Below the pieces are notes generated by a model. The model ran no database searches. It saw nothing but the letters and a program-made list of their open reading frames with translations, and was not told the origin of the DNA. Of a stretch of 64,000 nt of DNA, positions 13,101 through 25,100 are shown piece by piece. The DNA lies in NCBI GenBank assembly GCA_002633005.1, contig NMRA01000099.1:4944-68943 (forward strand), given 5' to 3'. How positions within the stretch are numbered: the first letter of the stretch is position 1; each line of letters opens with the position of its first letter. The position numbers and the translations under genes are program-made. The stretch comes from Phoronis australis. Its lineage: Eukaryota; Phoronida; Phoronidae.

Positions 13101-16100
13101 TTGACCCCTCGCTAGTTCACCATGACGGCGACATCCCGTTGCTCCCAACTTGCTCGATTCTATACCCCCGTAGCCAATATCTTACACGATTGATTAACTC
13201 CATTCTGGCATTTATGGTTGGAGGGCCTGCTCTCTTTTGTTCGATAAGATGGTAAGTTTGACTGGGCTGGGCTGATAAAAATGAAAGTTAAGTTATAACA
13301 TATTTGAGCTTAAACCAATAGTATTTCTGAATTCCTCGTCAAATGCTGATTATGTTCCGTTTTTGAATCACCAAAATCGCCCAACTACAACAGAATTTAA
13401 GACAATCTATTCTGTCCAAACGGATTACCAACGCACTGGGTTCGACTCTGTTCTGAATACCCGTTCGGTAATAGCGTGCAACCGCCATAAGTTTACTTTG
13501 AAGCCTGGGAGATAATTGGCCTGCTTGTTATCATACGGGACAAAAGACTGAGCTGGGCAGTTAACAAAATAGCCAGATGTTATCGCACGTTCAGCACCCC
13601 TCACGTCTGGAAAAGTTACTGAACGACAGAACGCTGTAATGTGCGTGTAGATAAGATGCAAATGTCATTCAGTAGCCCGCTCTTTATCACTGGTTGATGC
13701 AACCTGGACATTTATTGGTTAGCCTCACAACAAAGAAAGAAAATGGCGGACTTTGAACAACTTTTAGCCTTGTCACGCAAGTGGCGCAATAGCAACTATT
13801 TCGTTTCTGCAGCAATGTTTAATAGCCGCGTGCTTGAAGCACATACATGAACAATAAACATACATTTGGCCGATTTGATCTGTGTGTTATTCATACTGTA
13901 TGAATACAGGAGAGCAACGTAAACAAAAGTCAACGACAGTAAAGACATGCACTCCAAACAGCCGGGCGCAACCACAATTCTCTGGGATTCCCATTTCTCG
14001 AACATTAATTAAGCACCGGTTTGTCTGTACAAGACCACATTTTACACTTCCTCCATCAGTCATGTCAGTTAGCGCTACCTTTTGAGAATTCGACCAGTCA
14101 ATCAGAAACGCCGGTGTAAAAAAATTCCCGAGGAAAATTGAATGAGACCTGCGTGTTCTCTACCACCCTAGCGACACGCAGAGAACCAGCGAGGGCTGAC
14201 CAAATACCCTTTAGGATGGCTGACGTCAAGCGCATGCTGGGGCCCCTAGTGTCCGCGGGAGGTCACTGGAATTGACGAACCGAGTTCACAAGCCCAAAAA
14301 AAGATTTTCATTATCATATTGAGTGTTTCATAAATAAACGTTGCATCTGTAATTAAACCTTGATTTAGCCAAGTCTGTTGCCAACCAATTCTGTCCAAGT
14401 ATGGTTTTAAAGGGACATTCTCGGCGAGAAAAGTCAATTTACAAAAGATAGCAACAGAATAGAGCTCACTTTCTCCGCATTAGCGGCCGGATGCTTTGCC
14501 ACTGTCTGCTACAAATCCTACGGGTTAAGAATCTGTATTTAAACGGTAATGACACCAACTGTGACTTCATCCAATGTCTGGCAAACAACGCCGATGCAAT
14601 TACTAAAAGTAATGTAGGTGCTACTAATTTTGTATTCAGTAATTAAGTTTAGCGTAAAATACTTGACGCGGTACGCATTAGGGCCGAATTGGAAAAACTA
14701 TTCAACGCTCAACCTACAGTTCAGCACCCTTAAATACCATTTACGGGTTGTTAAGGAAAAGTAGGACTTGTTTGCAAATCTTCTTGAGCGGACACGTGAT
14801 GAGGTATAAGAAGCCTTTTTATAACTCGCTGTCCAACCCTTGCGAATGGCATCTCTGCAAATCTTGTATGAGTCAAATGTTGTAGTGAGTGATGCAATGA
14901 CGGTACCTTACACAATACAGAAATTACCCGTATGCAATTAATTCAGCGGTACGTAGGTCCTTTTTGACAAGTTTGCGTATTCAGCCACATTGCTACAATA
15001 CTACTGATTTTATCTTAGAAAAATACATATTTCCTGAGGTGGAACGCCAGTAGAATTCTATTTTAGACTTTTAACCAATCTGTCATTATATCCCGTATTC
15101 TGCTCGCCCGCTCTTCTCAGCCGTGACGTATGGTAATAGCGGATGGAGATAATTGGGTCACGTTACCATGTTTTTATAATTAGCAAAAACAAAGGTACGT
15201 TGGTTGCAAAACAATGGTATAAATAAATTTATTACATTTCGTTCGATGTAAACGTTTTGCAAACTTTGCTTTTTTATAAAAGTAATTAACGTCCTATTTT
15301 GACATGCCAATCATACAAGAGTGGAACATTTTAAAACAATTCCTAAAAGTCTTTTAGAGAATAGTGCATAAGGCATGGTATCTTTAAGTTTCATATGAAT
15401 CCGAGCAACATTTTTCAATATGTGATGTTCGAATTTAGACAAATTTAGACATGCACTTCTGCACAACTAATTTATTGGAATGACCTATTTGCAGAGTTGA
15501 AAAACGGAAATGATTCACAATGGCAAAACGGACAGAGGAATATCATGAAGTGGACTATATATTGTGTTTTTCATGTTTTCCCACTCTGATTGTTCGCATA
15601 CCACTTCCAAAGTGTTGTTCACATGGTGAACAAATGCATCACATCAATTCTAAAATGCTCAGTTTTACAGTTTGCATAATTGATGTATTGTTTGAAACTG
15701 TAGCGGTCTCTTCCTACCGATAGGATAGCCATGCAACCGGAACATCAACGCCCTCTGTTGACAGTTCGGATGACTATGAGTTACTCCACAGTGCACAAAA
15801 TCAGTCACGGACCACGTTGAGGTTCCGAAGAAAACTTGACACGTGTGACAATGATGACATGCTTATAAACGTACGTATTAGAGTCCGTTAGAGAATTTTA
15901 AATACCAGGCTTGAGAAATAACATGATTTTATGCGACCCCTTGTTTTTGTCAGATGGCAAAACGTCATATGTAAAATGTTTGGAGACCTGCGTAATGTTT
16001 TTCGAAGAAATAAAAAGGTGGTCACATGACTAGCAACATCTTGTTATTGGCTTTGTTAGCATAGTGCGAAGAAAGTAAACTACTCAGCAAGTGAGTTTAA

Positions 16101-19100
16101 TTTACGTTGTGTCAGTCGTTTTTATAATGTGTTGGGTTCATTTTGTGGTAGTGAAACCAGTGATGTATTGGAGTAATGAAAAAGGTCACGTATACTGTGA
16201 CGTAACATTGAAGCATTACAAACTTTAAAATCAGCAATTTTACCTATAATCATTCCGAAAAAAGCTCCATTCTTATTTTATCAGTCGGATACTTTTCGCC
16301 TTATTTTCGCCTACGGGTCGTCTGATACTGTGTCTTATCACAACTCCAACCGAGGCACAAAAAGCGTTTTACTTCTCGGAGCTACCACGCCTATCCCAGC
16401 ATTGCCGAACGATGTCATCACCTGGGACTTTGATGTCAGCAACGTGAGTACAGAAACGATCTCTTTAAGTACAGCAATGTGTCACCGTTAAATGGTTTGA
16501 AACAAAACTTGATTTTTTGAAAGAACAAATTTTCTTAACCTCTTTAACAATTTCTCAGTGAAAGTTTTGGAAACAAATCAAGAAAGGCAAATAAGTATCG
16601 TGGTGACATAAAGTATTATAAAGTAGGAAAATGCTGCTACCTGTAATAAAACAGTTGAAAAGGTGGTGAAAAGATTTAACAGTAAAACGGTACCATGTGA
16701 AGTAGTGTGGAGTCGCAGCCAAATGGCAACAGTGAAAGAAACCGGGCTGTGTGTTCACAGACCTTTATGTAATGGGTAGCAAATCCGCCATTGCAGTTTA
16801 GACTTTAGACATGGGTTTGATTATCAATAATGTGTTAGACTTCGTGCTTCCTTCTAGATTCTAGATTTCTAGACGGGTCGTCATTGATTCAAGCGAGGCT
16901 CGTTAAGTTGCGGCGGTTCAACCGCTCTCTTTTAGTCGCAGGTGCAGTATTGTCATAAAAAATGAAGACATTTATTAACTCAAAACAAAGGATAAGAACG
17001 CGATTGCCTTGTTTTGAAAGAGTAGCTATACCTGGAAAGAAAATCGTTTGTAACCCCAGAATGTGGTTTATAGCCGCGGCTTTAAGAAAAATCGGGAGTC
17101 ACGTTAGGGTAGTGACGACGACAGAGGGTGAAGTTTGTCTTCGAAATAATCAGTAAAGTTAAATGGACGTCATCGAACCTGCTGATTTGCATTAGATTTT
17201 TTTATTCCAGCGATATTATCAACCTTCTTTTGTTTAAGGTTACTGTGCCAGCAAAAGACACGGTGTATTGGTGTAAAGGCTTCAACGTGCCTTCATTGGC
17301 CAAGAAACATCACGTGCTTAAGGTCAGTGTAACTTATTGATGTCATGACAGAAATATGGTTAGTCAAGATGTGGTTCATTTCTGTGAATATGGAAGCACT
17401 TCGTTGACTTTTTTAGCTTTGACGGTGACGCAATTGAAAAGAATCAGTTGTCATAGTAAAGCAACCAAAACCTAGTTCTCTGCTCGGGATCAAATAATTT
17501 CACGAGTACTTTCCAAAATTTTACTTATACAGAAGCTCCCATAAAAGCTGCAAACGTTTGGTTAGCATATCATCAGATCATGCGCCACGTAAATTGGTGG
17601 AATTTAATTTGGTTAGGAAATTAATTCGAAACTAGTACCGAGGCGCACTAGCTAATTCAGAAGATTATGTGATTAATTGTTGTCGCTGAATGGAACAACT
17701 GGGATAAAATTCTCCTCGTCCAGTGCCGGGATCGGCGATCATCCGTCCCCTATTTAAGAGCCATCCCACGAGAAAATCGAGAGAAATAAAAAAATCACTC
17801 TATGGGTCATCTTCCCGATACAGCTTAAACTTTTTGCATGTGATCGTGGTGTGGCTCTGATACAAAAATCACCGATTTTGCAATTATTGAATTCTTAGCT
17901 TTTTGCCTACAGGTCTTCAAAGATTTACGAAAAAATGGTCCGTTTTTGCATTCCGGAAACAGCAATTTTCCTATAAAAAACAGATAGATTGCATAAAATG
18001 AGAGAAAACGCATAATGAGATTAGTAATTAAATATATCGATTTCCCTGCATTCATCAAGTGACCCCGGAGATAAACCTGAAGCACATTATATAGTGTTTA
18101 AACTGGGTGTCACTTAAGTGCTTCTACAAGACAGTTTACTGTGCTGTGGACATCGAAATATATGTTTGTTGATAGATCTTGAATGTGCAAGCAAATTTTA
18201 AAAATTTCTCGAATGAGCTTCGTTCATTTTTTGCTCTGAAAAATGCCCTAAGTTGCGTATTTTACAGATCAAGTTTGAGTCTAATACTGGAATTAAAACT
18301 TACAAAAATTAGCGACGTTGCGTCCGCATCTCACGGTCTTCAGCTTGGCTTGTGACGTTGTCGTGTTATTCTGGCTAATTGGTGGCGTTTTGACCAGACG
18401 GCGTAGCATAGACGTCAGAACACCATCCCATACGTGTGACAAATCGAATCGTAAACCGCCTCTTTTCTTTAAAGATGGACTCACTATGCGACAATTGTAT
18501 GTCTTCGATAGGCTCAACCACGCATTGTACCTGAATATTTAGAAGCTACACAAATTATGGTTTTTTAACCACCTTTTAAGCTGTTTCCTCGTCTCATTAG
18601 TTCATGAAACTTATTTGAAATTGAAAATATTGTACGATATGCCACCCCTATTCACTTCTTATGTTGATCTATTCTCGCGCCCTGTAGCTGCCCATGTCAT
18701 TAACAATTCACTCTCTCGACTCGCAACCATTGTTTTCACCAGAAGAATTCCCATGGAGAATTGTGAGTTATATTGTTGCGTAAACTCTGCCATACTATTA
18801 CGGTATTCAGTACTGGATGTTTCCATAGTCACTTGTTAGGCGCATTACTTGAAAAATTTACGCGGCGGGTAATGAAGGTCTCATCAAGGTCGGGTACGAG
18901 CACTGTAAAACCTATTTATGAAATCTCCGGGGAGGAATTCCCACATCCTGGTATCATCGCGTCTAGTTTTCGAAATGAAGGTCCACGGAAGAACTTTGAT
19001 CGTGCCTCATTTAATTTTTTTTTTCATTTTTATCCCTGCATTGTCACTCATGATGTACAGTACATGCTGCAGCACCATCCACAGGGGGCGCTGTAGTATC

Positions 19101-22100
19101 ACGGTGAGGAGCCGTCGTTCAATTTTGAAATTTTCAGTATCTTAACATTAGAGACGCATATGACCCGAACGGTAATTAAGCTCATACCCATGTGTCTAGC
19201 ACTTCCGCAGTGGTCGTGGAGTGTCATTCTGCCGCTAAAAACCTAATCAACCGTTGTCATATTTTTTGTCCGCATGTCGGTCCGCGACATGTACACGTGC
19301 TGTTTGTGCAGTAGCCAGAGCCCGGGATTACGGGGAGAGTAGAAAGGATCCACGCGACCAGAAAAGCTAGTGAGAAAGAGAATGGGAACGAGGGAGGAAG
19401 TAAAATCGGGGGGAGAGAAGAGGGAAATGTAAATCATAACATAAGCACAAACTTGTTTAATCCATTCCAAGCCAGGTGTGGGGGAATTATCTGTGCATCA
19501 AAGTTTTTTCCGCATTTTGCAGTATGAACCTGTGATAACTCCCGGAAACGAGGCTCTCGCCCACCACATTATTATCTACGCCTGTTACGGAGATGTGAAC
19601 ACAACTGGTGCTCATTTACTGAATGCTGAACACTGCCGTTTGATGCCAAATAACTTAAAGCCCTCCTGCACGTCTGTCTTGTTCGCCTGGGCAATTGGAG
19701 GAGAGGTGAAGTCATATTTCAATTTTGTTAGGGAAACACATTATAGTTAGAAAATTTTACAAAACCATGACTGGGTAAATATTACATTGAACTACTAAAG
19801 GTGTCTGTTTGAAAACAATTTGCCGGGTTTTTTTGTGTAATGATTTTGTTTCCGTCTTTAAACTTTGATTGAACGAACACTCCTGAATTGTGAAATAAAT
19901 GACTTGCTTTATACGTTTATCAACCGTTTACCTATGGCTGAAGTTGTGACTGGCTGCTCTCCTCGGTAATTCACAAAGTAGCAATAAACGCTCACGATAT
20001 AATGGCGACTAATTAACCTAGGGTCACACAATGATCAGCGGTGTCACAATTACCCTTAACAATCAATCGTTTGTCAGATCTGTGTTTGATCGGGGCAAAA
20101 TGGTATAGTCTAGCAATTTAGGTAAACGCAATGAGATGTACGACTTTCAAATTACTGAACCTTGTGATGCTGGATGTGGTGGACATTTAGACGAATTCCT
20201 AAGCACGTGTCTTTTCCAGACTTTCTATTATCCGCCTAATGTGGGACTACCCTTTGGTGATGAGCAGCAACCGACGTTTTTGCTTTTGGAAATTCACTAT
20301 GACAATCCAACCATGGCATCCAGTAAGTGTTAAATGCTATAACAAATACACTCTTTCCCCGTGCTCCGAGATGTAGCAGTGGGAAAACGGCAAGTATCAT
20401 AGATTCAAACCGGTTAACAGTGAAACTCGGAAATTCTATTCATTTGTTAATTCTGGTTAGTTGGTGTTGAGAAATGCATAATTGTACTGCGCCATTGAAA
20501 AGTATTTTGTGCTTGTGGTTCCTGCATCCGCAAGAACTGGCTAAATCGATGTATTCCACACAGGTTCTTGCACACACAAGATTACAGGATGTCAAACAAA
20601 ATAAAACGGCGATTCACTACACATTTTCGGCCTTTTCCGTACCACTATCTATGCATGCGCACTGATGCCCACACGTGGTTTTCTGCTTGTCGTTCACCAT
20701 CCGTACAGGAAGTGCTCTGACAGAGAATAATGCCACAAGCGCGTTGATGTCTTGATTGTTAACAAGATCTACACCTATTCTGTGAATTCATTAATACGCC
20801 CATTGAAACATTTCTACACCAGTGCCATTTTAAGGTATTTTTTCAATTCTTATACACATTTCACATGTTGCACACACACACACACGCACACGCACACGCA
20901 CACACACATGATGGTGGGATGTCATTGCTCTATCAGAGAGACCCTGTGTTAGGCAGATGCAATTAACAATTGTTGCGTTTGTTTTCTGGAAAGTATGCTA
21001 AAGTGACCATAAGCCTGCATTGGTCGAAGGAGCAAACTTTTGTTTGGACCACTTTTTCAACTTGCTCCTACTGTATCTATGTTCAGTAGAAAGTAGAGTT
21101 TTGTTCAGAAAGTATGAATGCAACGGAATAAAGACCGTGAACAATGAAAAGTGTCGTGCATTCAACAAATTCTGTATAACAGAAAACTTGATCCCGAAGT
21201 ACAGTCTGCTCCTAATGCCTAGATGTGAGTGATTTCTGGGCTCACAAAAACCAACCTTTCGTTACTCCTTGTGATCAGTGCATGCTCGATGCACAAAATG
21301 ACATGCCAGGACGAACCAACTTGTTGCAGAACTTGTTCTCTCGAAGCCATAAAACACCTCAAAATTTGATTATGTAACAATGTGAAACCAAGCAATATGG
21401 AACTGTCAGTTCTTTCAAACCCCTAAAAACCACCAGCAGTCTGATACACGAGTTCTAATTTTGATGTCTCGCCTCTTACAGTTATTTCTGAAAAATATTG
21501 CAAGGCCAAAAAGCATAGTTGACTACTTTTGAAACCTGCCCTTGCGCATCAGTTTCAGCCAAAGTTTGACTGGCATTTTTTAAAGCTGCACAAAGGCACG
21601 TAAGCAAGGCTAAGCAAGGTTTGAAACGCCATGATTAGCCAAGCGATAAGTAAAAATCAAATCCCGCTTCGTTTTAGCTCGTCTTTTTTGAAAAAACAAT
21701 GAGCAAATATAAATATCTCACCACGACCATGTCCAAAAAAACGGAGACCAGTACAAACTATGGTTCTAGAAACATACAAACTCTACCAGATTTTACACGA
21801 AATTACCAATTAATTATAAATCTGCATAAGCTGTGATGCTATCAATTAAATTACAATATCCTTTTTTCTGTTAGCGATCGTAAGACCTTAAGACTTAAAC
21901 TTTTTGCATACATACTTAATGTCACTGATAAGACTTAAAGTTGCGATCATTTTACATGAGACAGACCTCGGAATCAAGTCCTGTCGACACGAGCGTTTTT
22001 CGTGTAGAATTGGAACTACTCCGTCACGTTGAAACCGAGCCGACATTAAATATTTCTGAAGATTTCTGTTTAAGACTTGGATTTTGGCGTATTTTAGATT

Positions 22101-25100
22101 TGGTCGATTCTTCGGGATTGCGCTTGACTTTATCTCCAACACTGCGACAGTACGACGCTGGGCTACTTCAGTTCGGCCATACTGTGAATCCAACGCAAGC
22201 AATTCCACCAAATCAAGCATCCTTCACGTCATACGGGTACTGTGTGGGCGACTGTACAAAAGAGGTGCGCCGTAGTCTCAGCTGGAGACAACTACTTTGA
22301 TTTTCGCTTTTTGTCACATATTCGTATCAAACCTGATGAAGCAAGTCGACTTTCATGTGGAGACAAAGCCTTATATTAATTTGAAGCAGTCTTTCTTCCA
22401 CGCGAAATTTGTTAACACAAGGTCAGTGCTTTCTGTCGACTAGGTTATGCAAAGTCGTTCAAATTAGCCGTACATGCGCCTGACTTCCAAATTACCAATA
22501 TACGCAACTACAGCAGGGAGCATGTTTAGACTGCCGTATTTCCAGACCGGTCATATATATCGTCTTCATGAAAACTTAAAACATGAAGCGATGCCACGAT
22601 TGCGACAATAGAGTACCAGAAGGACTGCCAGCCAATAGTTATAATGCACGTGACAACGAGTCCGTGGTAACGAGTTTAAACCAGTGCTCGCAAGTAACAA
22701 CCGGAGTTCATTCCAAAATATACTGTTTTGATTTAAATAATGCAGTCTTGCTGAGTCTTCATGTGTCGGAAATTTGAAACAACATCAAAACATACGCATC
22801 AATTTGGAATTATCATGATTGTAATTATATAAATATGTAATTTTTGAACAGGCGTGGAAATGTGTATCACAAGGATTTTTCAGTCCGGTCAGCACGCCAC
22901 CTGTGGTCATGTAACGTAACCTAATGAATATATGTCTGAAAAAGATTGTTGAACCAACCGGGTCTCGAACCCACGACCTAACCGTGGAGCAGAAATATTT
23001 TCAGACTTATATTCATTAGGTCACATGGTGTGGCCACAGGTGGCGCGCTGACCAGACTAAAATGTTGCTTTGTGTTCCATGATTGTAATTATTCCTAAAT
23101 AGGTGAACTACGGTCTAGGTGAAAACCACCACTCATTGATCATTGAGTCTACTTGATAGACCGGAACAGATACGTTGGCGTGCTCTCTTAGTCGATCACA
23201 TTGAAAAATTATGAGAAAGATGTTGAACTTCATACTTGATTGACTCAAAATGCAAATTGATGGTACTAATTGGGACTACTGCAAGGACCTGAGTGAAGTA
23301 TTTGCTTTATATATTGCAGGGCCTGGCAGCTGAACCTGACGGTATCAAGATATTCGCAGGACTTTTGCACTCGCATTTGCTGGGAAGGAAGATGCGTTTG
23401 CGTCATATTCGCAACGGTATTGAACAGGAACCCGTGTTTGCAGACAACAATTACGACTTCAACTATCAAGAAATGGTTGTTAGGAGGAAAGAGAAGGTTG
23501 TTTTGCCGGGTGACGAATTTCAGATGGAATGTGAACTCTCGTCCTCTAAGAAGAGTTCGTTTACATATGTGAGTACTTGGGAAAAAACGCTATCACCAGC
23601 AACGTCTACCTCACGCTGGGAAAGAGTGGGTGTAGTATAATTTTGTTCTTTCGACATTAGCTGGTTACATTAACATTTTAACTAGGCTTCCAGTGTGTTG
23701 AGCTTTGCTTTTCATCAAATCTAAAAGATATGTGAAATAGATTGAACTAATTCTCACTAACAGTCACATCAACAGCCCAAAATATGGTATTTCACGAAAA
23801 CTTAGAAAGATTTTTTATTTAATATGACCCCACCGGCTATTCCTTTAACCTCTGAAATAACCGTCTAGACATTGAGCATGGTAAACAAGATTGTTTGTTA
23901 TAAAAAGGAACCGAAGCTGTTGAATTTGTTCCGCTTTAGCTAAACAGAGAATCACTGAACTAAAGAAGACACAACAAATAGCTTTTACGAAATTGCTCTG
24001 TTTGGCATAATAAAAGTTTTCACTTCTGCTTACTCTGTTCGCGAAAAGCTTTGCCTATAATTCCTCTTCGCTCTACTGCTACGCTTTCACATGCCCATTT
24101 TATATTATCAGTGGTTTGCACCTTATTACTCCGATCATACGCGTTCCATTGTTACGGGTTTCTTGTTTGTGGTGAGCTATTTCCGCCCTGAACTTCGCTC
24201 TTTTTTCTCTATTTCTCACGTTACTACGGTTCCTTAATCATCTGTTCATTACATATCCTCGACCTTTTCTGCTTTTCTTGTTCTTGTCTAGGCTACAAAG
24301 AATTCCATCAGTTCCTCTCAGTCACCGGAAATCCATGCGTGTCGTTTTTGTATTATAGGGCGGCTTGGCTACTACCGACGAGATGTGTCTGTCTTTTGTA
24401 CTTTACTATCCTCGGGTCAACCTGACCAAGTGCCTCAGTACTCCGTATAACTTCTCGCCATTTTTTCACGGAAAAGGCTTCAATGAAACATACAACGAGT
24501 GAGTGTAATACTTAACAATTTGAGCACTCATAAAACCTCGGAAACTGGCAGTTCTTTGTTGTTGCAGCCTAAGCTTCGTGCATGAAATGACCGCCGGGTC
24601 AATTTAACTTCCTGTGTTTGTCCAGAGTCATATAGCACCTTTGCCTCATTATTCGATATTCATTTAAAAAAACATGCAACATTAAATATAATGGTTAACA
24701 CATCCTTCCGTCATGTGCTGTTATATGTACATGTATGCTTTCTAATTCCATATTTGCTACTTAAACTGAAAATCGTGAAAACAAAAACAGGCTAATTATA
24801 CCTATCAAGCTAAGTTTAAAGTTTCGTTGCCATCATAGGAACGCTTTTAGCTGGTTTTAAAATGGCGTAGAAATCGAATACAGGCTATACCGCATTACTC
24901 AAAGTCGGTCTCAGCCATCAAAAACAGAAGTCAATTTGTTCACCAGATAATTTTACGATTTGTTCGTAAACATTTTAATTTTTTTGATTTTGAAAGCATT
25001 TTCCTTTCAAATTTCAAAAAATACAATCTATCAACTGCTAATACTTTCGTCCAGTTTTCTCCCACAGGGCAAGACTTAGACGTAGCACTTTTCTCTTTTA

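Noticed and set aside
17128-17340. Extended open frame upstream of exon 4
   Set aside because: The upstream part is intronic. The acceptor at 17238 and conservation with copy B define the exon.
18293-19145. Possible extra gene in intron 4 of copy A
   Set aside because: Short overlapping frames on both strands have no recognisable domains, and the segment is absent from copy B.
22583-22777. 64-codon plus-strand frame in intron 7
   Set aside because: It has no similarity or splice context and is missing from copy B.
22955-22990. Possible tRNA gene on the minus strand
   Set aside because: Only a T-arm-like GGGTTCGAGACCC and 3'-half sequence are visible. The 5' half is replaced by the inverted-repeat arm, so no cloverleaf can form.
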